NCBI GenBank assembly: GCA_903895725.1
Contig: CAITUV010000015.1
Coordinates: forward strand, 1 to 64,000
DNA: 64,000 bases
Direction: 5' to 3'
From: an uncultured Myxococcales bacterium
GTDB taxonomy: Bacteria; Myxococcota_A; UBA9042; CAIXZC01
Under the pieces are notes generated by a model. The model had not been told where the DNA came from. It worked only from the letters and a program-made list of their open reading frames with translations, and made no database searches. Shown here piece after piece: positions 49,501-57,447 of this stretch (its first letter is position 1; each line of letters begins with the position of its first letter). The position numbers and the translations under genes are program-made.

Positions 49501-50105
49501 GCCACGCACTGCTTGGTGATCACGCCGTCCACCGACGTAACCTCCTTGCACACGAAGCCCCACGGGCACTGCGACGTGTCGCCGCACAACCCGCCGCAGA
49601 AGCTCCCCTCCGCCCCGTAGCTCACGCACGCGTCTTCGATGCCGGCTGCGTTCCGGCAGTCATCCTTCGACGAGCACGGCTTGCACAGGTTGCTGTAGTT
49701 GGACACGCACAGCCACACCATGTCCGGCTCGGTCCCGGTGAGCAGCTTGCACGCCCACCCTGCCGGGCACTCGTCCTGGCAGAGCTGGCTGCACACTCCG
49801 TCGCCCAGGTGGTCCACGCACCACCCCGACTGGCAGTCCGAGTTCTGGGCGCAGTTGTCGCCGAAGCACCCGTCGCCGGGGGCGCAGCCGATGGGGCCGG
49901 CCTCCGCCTCTTCCACGGTCTCTGGAACCGACCGCTCGTCGGGCACAACTTCCGGAGCCGCCGGAACATCGACGGCAGCGTCCTGACCTCCGGAACCATC
50001 CTCCACCTGAGGCACATCGGTGCCAATCGTCTGGCCACCGCCGGAGCACGCGACCACGAAGCCGGCCAGGCCGGTCACCATCACCAGCTTTGAACCACTG
50101 CTCAT
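46590..50105 (-). CDS. Giant Cys-repeat lipoprotein with glycine-rich C-terminal domain
   Basis: An 1171-residue predicted lipoprotein (lipobox FVVAC). After a short acidic linker and a Cys-rich head with one MopE-type unit (VEETCNGVDDDCDGDADE), about 20 repeats follow. Each carries CDDGNACT, then a CxxGxC or DxCDxxxGC pattern. The last 220 residues form a separate glycine-rich domain with GGGGGGGGA-type strings and two Cys-bearing motifs, like the glycine-rich domain found near ALK-type receptors. This is probably a disulfide-bonded surface filament or adhesin. The product is large and the frame uninterrupted. Its coding strand is strongly biased. Confidence 0.75.
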   Translation of the reverse strand: MSSGSKLVMVTGLAGFVVACSGGGQTIGTDVPQVEDGSGGQDAAVDVPAAPEVVPDERSVPETVEEAEAGPIGCAPGDGCFGDNCAQNSDCQSGWCVDHLGDGVCSQLCQDECPAGWACKLLTGTEPDMVWLCVSNYSNLCKPCSSKDDCRNAAGIEDACVSYGAEGSFCGGLCGDTSQCPWGFVCKEVTSVDGVITKQCVASGGVCPCSQRSIALGLWTGCTTTNEFGTCEGKRVCEDEGLSTCDAAQPVEETCNGVDDDCDGDADEPKQVGGDYVNLCDDGNACTKDQCQGQAGCGHEPLTEGECVDGDACTIGDHCEDGVCKGLPIACNDFNACTDDSCDGKGGCTNEPNHDPCDDGNPCTVADACSQGKCQGYDVQCDCSQDADCKALEDGNLCNGVLFCDKTKVPYACAIKPGSIVECDEAPGGPVCLHAECDPSTGKCGSVPVNEGTACDDGKPCSVGEKCAAGACGGGVPMACGDDNPCTDDFCDPESGCIHTANSKACTDGNACTLPDVCADGACKGGPVQSCDDANECTDDSCDPLTGCKNKPNSKVCDDGNACTTGDVCVAGKCAGKIAVDCDDKNPCTADTCLPGGGCLSTPIAAACDDKNPCTVNDSCVNGACTAGPALDCDDKNPCTKDSCAPQGGCQHVPQEGACDDGNACTDGDVCDQGKCVYVAVKTCDDANVCTTDLCDPTTGCVHKLNTVPCDDGNICTLSDKCELGQCKGSSQLTCNDSNSCTDDSCNPKAGCEFVPNQKGCDDGNACTTGDKCGSGKCGGTLLSCDDSNPCTDDSCDFATGCVHTANNLTCDDGNACTAGEACAAGECGGGKAVNCNDGNVCTTDTCDSKSGCGHQNNTEPCNDGNACTLKDACADGVCKGANPLSCDDLSLCTTDSCDPVAGCQHVPVPDNQNCGAAMHCEAGKCVPDCVLQHGTSTLSYTGNVQTFTVPACIESLTIEAFGAQGGKNNPCSQTGGKGARMKGSFTVTPGETFSVVVGGKGLNRGSDPANNSGTGGGGSFVWRPAGKVLMLAAGGGGGGAICESGGGPAYAQGKPGVTSTSGTSDTTNSQPGGSNGADGSGGCGGKGWLNAMNDPSGYGSGGEQGGYGGGGTVGLSHGGGGGGGYSGGGCKPYSGYPAGAGGGGGSYNGGSGTDGAEGVQSGDGKVVFTW

Positions 50106-50456
50106 AGGATTCCCCTCCGCGGCCTGGCATGGGGCGAACCGCCAGGGCGGGGTAATCCTACCAGACTCCTCGCGTCAACGGCCACAGGAAAACTGGGGGG
50201 GGGCGGCGGCGACGGCGGCGGCGGCGGCGGCGCAGAAGACATGGGACGAATAGGACACATGGGACGAATAGGACAAATAGGACCCGCCGCCGCCCCCCGA
50301 GTAAGAACGGCCTCTATCGCGGGAATTGCTGCCTAGCAAGAGCAGCCGAGTAGCGCCATCGGCCGCCAGTCAAACCCACCCCCTAGTTCCTCCCCGCGTC
50401 CCATGTCTTCCATGCGTCCTATGCGTCCTATGCGTCCTATACGTCCTATGCTCTTC
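50106..50456. other. Intergenic region rich in simple repeats
   Basis: About 350 bp between the giant repeat lipoprotein and the response regulator gene, both on the minus strand. It contains copies 2 and 3 of the nonanucleotide repeat and little else. The promoter of the giant lipoprotein should lie at its left end. I see no RNA gene. Confidence 0.5.
50194..50300. repeat. Nonanucleotide repeat with GGC/CCG arms, copy 2
   Basis: A long GGGGGGGGGCGGCGGCGAC-type GC run (50194-50233) is followed by AGAAGACATGGGACGAATAG and further 9-bp GGAC steps, then GGACCCGCCGCCGCCCCCC. The arms can pair into a hairpin with the nonamers in the loop. The core AGAAGACATGGGACG is shared with copy 1. Confidence 0.65.
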
Positions 50457-50460
50457 CTAC
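50395..50460. repeat. Nonanucleotide repeat, inverted copy 3
   Basis: CCATGTCTTCCATGCGTCCT and following GCGTCCTAT steps with 9-bp period are the same family in the opposite orientation. Its core is CCCATGTCTTC. It lacks the GGC arm and touches the 3' end of the response regulator gene. Confidence 0.6.
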
Positions 50461-51107
50461 TCCGGCGCCACGATCCCCGAAGCCAGCGCCAGCCGCGTCA
50501 GGCTGGCCACGTCATGGACCCCAAGCTTCTCCATGATGTTGTGCCGGTGGTTCTCCACGGTCTTGGGGCTCAAGGAAAGGATGGCAGCAATCTCCCGGCT
50601 CGTCTTGCCCTGCGCTACGAGGCGAAGCACATCGGTCTCCCGGTCCGACAGGCGGTCGGTCTGGAGTGCTCCGGCATCCGCGACGAGGTAGCGGGCAAGG
50701 CCCGGGCTCAGGAAAGGCTCGCCACGCATGACGCAGCGGATGGCCTCCACGAGGTCCGCGATGTCCGCCCCCTTCACCAGGTACCCGGCGGCACCGGCCC
50801 GCAGAGCGGGCCGCACGTAGCTCGCCTCGGCATGCATGGACAGCACGACCACCTTGCACGACGGGACATCCCGCGCCACCTCGGCAATCACGTCGATACC
50901 GCTCATGTCGGGGAGGCTCAGGTCCAGGACGAGGATGTGCGGGCGCGTTTCACGAGCCAGGCGCAGGCCGTCCAGGCCGCATCCGCAGTGCCCGACCACC
51001 TGCAGCCCCGTCTGTGCGGACAGCAGCGACACCAGTCCCTGGCGGACGACGGTGTGGTCTTCGATGATGGCCACGCGGGTGATTCCGCCCTGTTCAGACG
51101 CGCTCAT
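50457..51107 (-). CDS. NarL/LuxR-type response regulator
   Basis: A 216-residue response regulator. The receiver domain has the acidic pair IIEDH, the phosphoacceptor Asp in LVLDLSLPDMSG, the conserved Ser/Thr near VVLSMHA, and Lys in GYLVKGAD. The output is a LuxR-type helix-turn-helix (LSDRETDVLRLVAQGKTSRE and SLSPKTVENHRHNIMEKLGV). It overlaps the kinase gene upstream. I chose the ATG at 51107, preceded by GGAGAG, over one 5 codons earlier. It should be phosphorylated by the adjacent kinase and control transcription. Targets are not visible. Confidence 0.9.
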   Translation of the reverse strand: MSASEQGGITRVAIIEDHTVVRQGLVSLLSAQTGLQVVGHCGCGLDGLRLARETRPHILVLDLSLPDMSGIDVIAEVARDVPSCKVVVLSMHAEASYVRPALRAGAAGYLVKGADIADLVEAIRCVMRGEPFLSPGLARYLVADAGALQTDRLSDRETDVLRLVAQGKTSREIAAILSLSPKTVENHRHNIMEKLGVHDVASLTRLALASGIVAPE

Positions 51108-52515
51108 GCTCTCCGCTCCCATCCGGCTCGGGGAATCCCAGCGGCAGCGTGGCCCGGACCCGGGTTCCCCGACCGTCTTGTCCCGGGCCGATCTCGACAG
51201 AGCCTCCGAGCAACGACACGCGGTCCCTCATCGTGCGGAGGCCCATTCCGGGATTGAAGGGCTCGGCAGCGCCGAGTCCGTCGTCGCAGACCGTCACTTC
51301 AAGGGTCCCCGAACGCTCGGTCAACGCGATGGCGACACGCCCGGGCCGTCCGTGGCGCATGGCATTGGTCAGTGCCTCCTGGACCACCCGGAACGCACAG
51401 CTCTGCACCGCGGGAGACACGGCCAGCTCCGGCGGGGGAAGGCACTCCACTTCCACGGCGCAGGACGAATGCCTGAAATTGGCCACCAGCGTGCGAACCC
51501 CCGCTTCGAGCCCCCCCTGGTCCAGCAGCGGCGTACCCAGTACCCGGATGGCCCGGCGGATCCGCTCCGTAGTCTCGTCCACGAGCTTCCCGGTATCTTC
51601 GATGATCGCGGCCAATCCCGCTCCCCCAGCCGTCCCCATTCCCTCAGCCGTCCCCATACCACATGCAGGGCCCCCAGCAGTTGCCGGGCCTTCTTCCGGT
51701 GCCAGCCCCCGTGCGAGAGCGCCGGCGCTCTCGAGGTTGATCCGGGCGGCCGTGAGGAGCTGCCCCACGCTATCGTGCAGGTCCGCGGCGATGATCTGTC
51801 GCTCTTCCTCCTGGCCCGAAAACGTGGACGCGGCCAGGTGCCTGAGCCTCTCCTGCTGTTCCTGGAGCAGCTGATGGGCGCTGCGCAGGCTCGCTGTCTT
51901 CTCGTCGACGCGCTTCTCGAGCCCGGCGTTCAGCTCGGTCAGCTCGGTTCGGGCCTGCTGGAGCCTGTCCACCATCTGGATGAGACGTGCCTCCGAGCGG
52001 CGCAGCACCGTGAGGGGGAGCACGCACAGCACCCCACCCAGCAGGAATCCGGCCAGGGAGAAGGCGACGAGCAATCCCAGCCCTCTGGCCAGAAGGAACT
52101 TCACGGGGAGTCCGGCAACCACGACCGCCAGCGGCTGACCGCCGTGCGATACCTTCACCAGCTGCCACAGGCGGGGCGACTCGTCCGCTTCCTGCGAGTA
52201 GACCGTCTTGCCGTTTCGATCCGCGACGCGAATGGAGAACGGCTCGCCGGCCTGCGCCAGGGCCAGGTACTCCGCTACCTTGGGCGTGTTGTAGGCCCAG
52301 AGGTCGGGTGATTCCTCGGCCAGGCGGCGCACCTGGGATGCGGCCCTCTCGGCCAGCACGCGCACTTCGGAGCGTGCGGCCCCCAGGCTCATTGCGAACC
52401 ATGCGACAGGGGCCCCGAGGCCGACCAGCAGGGCCGCCACCAGCGCAACGGGAAGCGTGACCCGGGACAGGCGAACGCTTGGCAGATCTTTCAAAGTCAG
52501 GCGGCTGGGGCTCAT
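51094..52515 (-). CDS. NarX-type sensor histidine kinase
   Basis: A 473-residue kinase of the HisKA_3/NarX type. Two membrane helices (about 20-44 and 143-168) enclose a small exported region of about 100 residues. A coiled segment leads to the dimerisation box EERQIIAADLHDSVGQLL (phosphoacceptor His). An unusual Gly/Ala/Met-rich insertion (GMGTAEGMGTAGGAG) follows between the two helices of that domain. The ATP-binding domain has LTNAMRHG, then DDGLG and GMGLRTMRDRV. The ATG at 52515 has GGAGGG upstream and overlaps the stop of the binding-protein gene (ATGA). The signal may arrive from that partner. Confidence 0.88.
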   Translation of the reverse strand: MSPSRLTLKDLPSVRLSRVTLPVALVAALLVGLGAPVAWFAMSLGAARSEVRVLAERAASQVRRLAEESPDLWAYNTPKVAEYLALAQAGEPFSIRVADRNGKTVYSQEADESPRLWQLVKVSHGGQPLAVVVAGLPVKFLLARGLGLLVAFSLAGFLLGGVLCVLPLTVLRRSEARLIQMVDRLQQARTELTELNAGLEKRVDEKTASLRSAHQLLQEQQERLRHLAASTFSGQEEERQIIAADLHDSVGQLLTAARINLESAGALARGLAPEEGPATAGGPACGMGTAEGMGTAGGAGLAAIIEDTGKLVDETTERIRRAIRVLGTPLLDQGGLEAGVRTLVANFRHSSCAVEVECLPPPELAVSPAVQSCAFRVVQEALTNAMRHGRPGRVAIALTERSGTLEVTVCDDGLGAAEPFNPGMGLRTMRDRVSLLGGSVEIGPGQDGRGTRVRATLPLGFPEPDGSGEHERV

Positions 52516-53495
52516 GGACCTCCCTCCGTGGATGCGGAGGCAGGAAGATAGCCCCACCGTTCGAGAAGCGCCTGCCCGTCGGGCCCCGTGACGAACTCCA
52601 GGAACCGGTCGACGCGCGAGTCGGTGCTCGAAGACAGTGCCACCAGCGACAACGGCCTGACCGGCTTCAGCTCCGGTCCGCCCTCCCGTTCCAGCACGGG
52701 AATCACGGCAAGAGGCAGCTTCAACCCCTGGATCGTTCCCAGGTCGAACAGCCCCACGGAGCCCGGACAGTCGAGCAACGCCCTCTGCATAGCCAGGTCG
52801 GACAGCTCCACCCGCCAGACGCGGGACTCGTACGCCTGCTGATGGGCCGCAGCGAATCCGGGCACGGCCTCCCCGAAGACCCGGGTCCCCGAATCCCCCG
52901 GCTCGCGGAGGATGGCAACGATGGGGGCCCCGTCCGGCCACGCTTCCCGGTGGCCCATGTAGAGGGCAACCACGTCGTCCGGCAGGAGGGGAGTCGGGTC
53001 CGCGTGCCGGCCTCCGGCCAGGACGACCCGGGCGTGGGCCAGCAGGACGACATCGAGCCCTGGTTTCTCCTCCGGCTTGACCGGCCGAGAGATCCACGCC
53101 AGGTCTACAGCCCCGTCACGAAGGGCAGAAAGCCCTCCTGCCGAACCGATGCTCGGGGCCACGCGCACCGCGATGCCGGTCTCCTGGTGGAACAGTGCGG
53201 CCGCCTCTTCCATCAGGGCAAGCCCCGTGCCGGTCCCCCCGATCAGCAGCTCCTCCGACCGTGTCTCTGCCGGTTCGCCGATCGACGCCCGGACCGCTTC
53301 GGGCGGGTCGTCGCCCAGGCGGACCACCAGGACCATGCCGAACCCCACCCCGACCACTCCGAGCCAGAAGGCGATGGCCGCTGCCAGGAACCCTGGCCAC
53401 ACGGGGCCGGGCCGGAGCCTGTCCGAGAGGAGCACATCGTCCGGAGCCACGTCCATGGGCGCAATCCCGGGCCCGACCTGGAGCTCGTCGCTCAC
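52512..53495 (-). CDS. Membrane-anchored PstS-like binding protein
   Basis: A 327-residue protein with an N-terminal cytoplasmic stretch, a single membrane helix (about 35-60) and an exported type-II periplasmic-binding domain of the PBP-like/PstS class. The ligand-binding loop features are GTGTGLALMEEAAALFHQ and PSIGSAGGLSALRDGAVDLA, with SRP and GDSGTR later. No ABC transporter gene accompanies it. Instead it overlaps the permease upstream and the sensor kinase downstream, each by ATGA. It could bind the permease substrate or another anion and report to the kinase. The ligand is unknown. Confidence 0.75.
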   Translation of the reverse strand: MSDELQVGPGIAPMDVAPDDVLLSDRLRPGPVWPGFLAAAIAFWLGVVGVGFGMVLVVRLGDDPPEAVRASIGEPAETRSEELLIGGTGTGLALMEEAAALFHQETGIAVRVAPSIGSAGGLSALRDGAVDLAWISRPVKPEEKPGLDVVLLAHARVVLAGGRHADPTPLLPDDVVALYMGHREAWPDGAPIVAILREPGDSGTRVFGEAVPGFAAAHQQAYESRVWRVELSDLAMQRALLDCPGSVGLFDLGTIQGLKLPLAVIPVLEREGGPELKPVRPLSLVALSSSTDSRVDRFLEFVTGPDGQALLERWGYLPASASTEGGP

Positions 53496-54976
53496 GCTCG
53501 TCCACCTCCCTTCGGCATGCCGGAAAGGGCCAGGTAGACCCCGAATGCCACGGCGAACCCGACGAACCAGGCATACGAGTAAAGGGTTGTCCAGAAGGCC
53601 GGCACGGTCACGGCCCCGATGGTCCCGAGGAAGCCGGGAACGTTGAGCGCAATCCCCAGAGCCAGCGCAATCATGGCCTTGGCATTGAACCCGTGTGCGT
53701 AGCTGTACGGTCCATGTCGATAGAGGCCGTCCAGAGAAAGCTCCATGCGTCGAATCACAAAGTAGTCGCAGATGAGCACTCCCGCAATCGGCCCCAGCAG
53801 AGCGGAGTACCCGATAAGCCAGGTGAAGATGTACCCCGACGGGTCTGCCAGCAGCTTCCAGGGCATCATCAGGATTCCGATGATCCCCGTGGCCATGCCG
53901 CCTGCCCGAAAGCTGATGCGCTTCGGGGCCAGGTTGGTGAATGCGTTGGCCGGTGCCACGACGTTCGCTGCCAGGTTCGTCGTGAGCGTCGCCACGAGCA
54001 GCCCGAGCATGGACAGCATGACGACCGGGACGGAATCGAACCTCGCCAGGAGCTCGACCGGGTCCCAGATCTGCTCGCCGAAAATCACGACGGTCGCCGA
54101 AGTCACGGCAACGCCGATGAACGCGTACAGCGGCATGGTCGTGTTGAGCCCGAGAGCCTGGCCGAGGATCTGGTCCCTCTGGCTCCGGGCGTAGCGGGTG
54201 AAATCAGGGATGTTGAGCGACAGGGTGGCCCAATACCCGACCATCCCCGTCAGTGCGGGGAAGAAGAACGCAAAAAAATCGCCCGAGTTGGCGAACCGGT
54301 CTGGTGCGGAGAGCATGGGGCCGAACCCTCCCGCCCGCACCCACGCCCAGGCGAGCAAGCCGATGCCAATGATCAGAAGGAACGGGGCACCGAGGTTCTC
54401 CATCCAGCGGATCGAGTCGATTCCCCGCCAGATGATGGCCATGTTGATCGCCCAGAATATGCCGAAGCCGAGCCACGCACCGAGCCTCATCTTCCCCACG
54501 AAGCCGAGGTCCACGACGGGCAGCGACGCCCACCAGTCGAACCCCGCCGCCATGAGCTGGTGGATCGCGGCTCCGCCGATCCACGTCTGGATGCCGAACC
54601 AGCCGCACGCCACGATCGCACGCAGCACCGACGGTATGTTGGCACCGTGCAGCCCGAACGCTGCCCTGGCCAGCACGGGAAAGGGGACGCCGTAGCGCGT
54701 CCCGGCGTGTGCGACGAGCACCATGGGAACGAGCACGATGAGGTTGCCGAGCGCCACGGTCAGGATCGCCTGCCACCAACTCATGCCGCCGTCGATGAGG
54801 GACGCAGCCAGCATGTAGGTCGGAATGCAGACGCTCATCCCCACCCATAGGGCCGCGATGTCCCACTTGCCCCACTTCCGCTGGGCACGCGGGACCGGCG
54901 CAATGTCCTCATTGTAGAAGGCACTGTCGGACAGAGGCTCCGACAACTCCCGAATCTCGTCTCCCGCATAGGCCAT
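53492..54976 (-). CDS. NCS1-family nucleobase/hydantoin-type permease
   Basis: A 494-residue secondary transporter with about twelve membrane helices. It carries NCS1 features: the N-terminal EDIAPVPRAQRKWGKWDIAA, GWFGIQTWIGG (with the Trp and Gln of the substrate site), SLNIPDFTRYARSQ and TTNLAANVVAPANAFTNL. The family imports cytosine, uracil, allantoin or hydantoins with Na+ or H+. The PNFTR-like and TNLAANVVAP motifs favour an allantoin/hydantoin-like or purine substrate; this is inference. It is first in a four-gene operon with a binding protein and two-component system. GGAGGGG precedes the ATG. The frame is intact. Confidence 0.88.
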   Translation of the reverse strand: MAYAGDEIRELSEPLSDSAFYNEDIAPVPRAQRKWGKWDIAALWVGMSVCIPTYMLAASLIDGGMSWWQAILTVALGNLIVLVPMVLVAHAGTRYGVPFPVLARAAFGLHGANIPSVLRAIVACGWFGIQTWIGGAAIHQLMAAGFDWWASLPVVDLGFVGKMRLGAWLGFGIFWAINMAIIWRGIDSIRWMENLGAPFLLIIGIGLLAWAWVRAGGFGPMLSAPDRFANSGDFFAFFFPALTGMVGYWATLSLNIPDFTRYARSQRDQILGQALGLNTTMPLYAFIGVAVTSATVVIFGEQIWDPVELLARFDSVPVVMLSMLGLLVATLTTNLAANVVAPANAFTNLAPKRISFRAGGMATGIIGILMMPWKLLADPSGYIFTWLIGYSALLGPIAGVLICDYFVIRRMELSLDGLYRHGPYSYAHGFNAKAMIALALGIALNVPGFLGTIGAVTVPAFWTTLYSYAWFVGFAVAFGVYLALSGMPKGGGRA

Positions 54977-54999
54977 TGGTCCCCTCCGAATCGACTCCG

Positions 55000-55029
55000 A
55001 GTAGAGCAGCAGACGTCCGGTATTGTCAA
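55000..55029 (-). promoter_or_regulatory. Candidate promoter of permease/two-component operon
   Basis: On the minus strand TTGACA (55024-55029) is followed after 18 bp by TCTACT (55000-55005). The leader to the ATG at 54976 would be about 15-20 bases with a ribosome site. Recognised by eye. Confidence 0.4.
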
Positions 55030-55055
55030 GCCGGGCGACGACACGGGGTGCGCTG

Positions 55056-55084
55056 TTGACTCCGCCCCCCTCCCCTGCTACACC
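55056..55084 (+). promoter_or_regulatory. Candidate promoter of FG-GAP lipoprotein
   Basis: TTGACT (55056-55061) is followed after 17 bp by TACACC (55079-55084), divergent from the permease promoter. The -10 match is weak. Confidence 0.28.
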
Positions 55085-55116
55085 AGACCTTGCGAATACT
55101 CGCTTCGGAGGAAGGC

Positions 55117-57432
55117 ATGAGATTCCTTTCCGCTATCGTGCTTGCCACGCTTCTCTCGACAGCCTGCTCGTCCACGTCGAACCCGGCCGATACGTCGGTT
55201 GGCGATGCTCCGTCGACGACCGACGGTCTGTCCCAGCCGGACCAGGCCGATACGGCCACACCTCCGGACGTGGCCGATGTGACGGTGCCGCCCGATGCCA
55301 CCGACGCAACCGTCGCGCCGGATGCCCCGGACGGAACCGTCGAGCCGGATAGCGGGACCGAGGAGGTGCAGCCCGAAGTGGTCGAGCCCGCGTACCGGAC
55401 CGTCGACGAGGTGTTCCTGGACTCCCTCGAGCCGGCCTGCGAGAGCTGCTACATCGTCTCGCACGATTCCTGGGACGGAGCGGCCGAGGTCTCCTTCCCG
55501 ACCAAGGGCAGCTACGACCAGCCCTACGAGGGCGCGATGCTCTATCTCAAGCCGTACCAGCGCTTCCGCATGCCTCATCCGGGCCGAGTGACCCGCATCT
55601 TCGTGTACACCGGAGAGGCGGCGGGCTCCATTCGCCTGAGCCTGTCCACCGGCTTCCCGGGCGGACACTATCCCTGCCTCGACGAGAGCACCGGTAAGGA
55701 CCCCTACCCCGTGGGCAAGCCCTACCTGATGGAAGTCTCGGACAAGCCCGGCTGGCGAGTGTTTTCAGTCGGCAAGCTCGACTGGCATCTGCTCGGCTAC
55801 GACGAGTTCTTTGTGTTCTTCGAGCAGGAAGGAGAGGCCCGAGTGGGCCTTGCGCAGCCTGCCCCGACCTTCCCCGGCGACTACCCTGCCTACGGTGGAA
55901 TCATCGGCGACATCCCGGGCGACCAGATGAAGTGCTTCCCCACCATGAGCGCGTTCACCGATGCGGAAGAAAAGCCCCTCGTCTGGCTCGTGCGGGCCGA
56001 AATCGAGGCCGACGAAGTCGTGGAGAAACACGAGTTCGAGGACATGGGCATCGAGAAGCTCAACGTTGGCGGCCACGTCGCGTTTGCCGACTTCGACAAT
56101 GACGCAGACGAGGACTTTCTGTGCGGGGGGATCCTTTGGAGCAACGATGGGAAGGGGAGCTTCGCCAATGTCTCCGAAGCCGCCGGATTGACCGGGCTGG
56201 GAGGCGAAACCGTCTGGGGTGATTACGACAACGACGGCCACAGAGACATCCTCGGCGTCGGGGGACAGCCGTTCCTCTTCCACAACAACGGCGACGGCAC
56301 GTTCACGAACGTCACCGCGGATTCGGGCATCGCCATCAATGCCAGCAGCCAGGGGGTCGTGTGGTTCGACCTCGACGGAGACACCTTCCTCGACTTCTAT
56401 GCTGCCAGCTACGGCAAGCTGGAAGACCCCGAAAAGGCAACCCGTGACTACCTGTTCCGGAACAACGGCGACGGCACGTTCACGGACATGACCGAAGCCC
56501 TCGGAATCCCGGTCAAACCGCTGTTCTATCACGGCCGCGGCGTCTGCACCGCAGACTACGATGTCGACGGCGACCCGGACGTGTACGTCGGCAATTACCG
56601 ACTCGACCCGAACCAACTCTGGAACAACCAGGGAGGGATGAAGGGCTTCAAGAACGTGGCCCCGGAGGCCGGCGTCGCGGGCATCTTCGAGCAGGGGTCT
56701 TACGGCCACACCATCGGCCCGAGCTTCGGCGACCTCGACGGGGACGGCCTGTTCGACCTCGTTGTGCCCAACCTGGCGCACCCGCGGTTCTTCGAGTTCT
56801 CCGACCCCACCACCCTCTACTTCAACAACGGCGACGGCACGTTTGCCGGATTCGAGCCTCCGGAAAAGGGAATCCTCTACGACGAAACTCACTCCGACTC
56901 CGTGCTGTTCGATGCCGATGCCGATGGGGACCTGGACCTCTTCCTGACGTCGGTCTACGAGGGGCGCCGCTCCTTCCTTTACTACAACGACGGCACGGGA
57001 GCGTTCACGGACCGCACGTACCAGGCGGGCATTCTGCACCTGAACGGCTGGGGGGCAGCAGCGGCGGATGTGGATGGCGACCTGGACGTGGACCTGGTTG
57101 CCAACCGGCTGTTCCTGAACCAGGACCCCGGCAACGGGCATCACCTGGCCGTCCGGCTCGTCGGCGGCGCCGCTCCCGGCAAGACGGAGGGAGTGTCCAA
57201 CCGAGATGCCATCGGCGCTGTGGTGACGGCCAAGCTGACCGACCGCACCCTGGTCCGGCAGGTCGAGGGTGGAACCGGCGTCGGCTGCCAGAACAGCGGC
57301 GTGCTGCACTTCGGGCTGGGAGCGGTTAAGACCGTCCCAGAGTTGATCGTCACGTGGCCGTCTGGTAAAGTCACCACCCTCAAGGATGTGGCGGCCGATA
57401 AGCTGCTCGTCGTGCAGGAAATTGCTCCCTGA
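55117..57432 (+). CDS. FG-GAP/VCBS and ASPIC/UnbV lipoprotein
   Basis: A 771-residue predicted lipoprotein (lipobox LSTAC). An Asp/Thr/Pro-rich linker with TDGL and DATD elements precedes a first domain of unknown type. From about residue 300, beta-propeller FG-GAP/VCBS units appear (WGDYDNDGHRDI, FDLDGDTFLDFY, DADADGDLDLFL), with Asp-rich calcium-binding loops. The end carries an ASPIC/UnbV-type region (RDAIGAVVTAKLTD ... VTWPSGKVTTL). GGAGG precedes the chosen ATG. Such proteins are surface adhesins or receptors; the ligand is unknown. Confidence 0.82.
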   Translation: MRFLSAIVLATLLSTACSSTSNPADTSVGDAPSTTDGLSQPDQADTATPPDVADVTVPPDATDATVAPDAPDGTVEPDSGTEEVQPEVVEPAYRTVDEVFLDSLEPACESCYIVSHDSWDGAAEVSFPTKGSYDQPYEGAMLYLKPYQRFRMPHPGRVTRIFVYTGEAAGSIRLSLSTGFPGGHYPCLDESTGKDPYPVGKPYLMEVSDKPGWRVFSVGKLDWHLLGYDEFFVFFEQEGEARVGLAQPAPTFPGDYPAYGGIIGDIPGDQMKCFPTMSAFTDAEEKPLVWLVRAEIEADEVVEKHEFEDMGIEKLNVGGHVAFADFDNDADEDFLCGGILWSNDGKGSFANVSEAAGLTGLGGETVWGDYDNDGHRDILGVGGQPFLFHNNGDGTFTNVTADSGIAINASSQGVVWFDLDGDTFLDFYAASYGKLEDPEKATRDYLFRNNGDGTFTDMTEALGIPVKPLFYHGRGVCTADYDVDGDPDVYVGNYRLDPNQLWNNQGGMKGFKNVAPEAGVAGIFEQGSYGHTIGPSFGDLDGDGLFDLVVPNLAHPRFFEFSDPTTLYFNNGDGTFAGFEPPEKGILYDETHSDSVLFDADADGDLDLFLTSVYEGRRSFLYYNDGTGAFTDRTYQAGILHLNGWGAAAADVDGDLDVDLVANRLFLNQDPGNGHHLAVRLVGGAAPGKTEGVSNRDAIGAVVTAKLTDRTLVRQVEGGTGVGCQNSGVLHFGLGAVKTVPELIVTWPSGKVTTLKDVAADKLLVVQEIAP

Positions 57433-57447
57433 ACTGGAGGTTCTCAG

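Noticed and set aside
47211..50093. A 960-codon plus-strand frame opposite the giant Cys-repeat gene
   Set aside because: It mirrors the repeat structure of the real gene in antisense and has no ribosome site or signal peptide.
52512..53495. Annotation as phosphate-binding PstS
   Set aside because: The domain is of that class but there is no pstCAB, and the protein is membrane anchored and coupled to a permease and sensor kinase.
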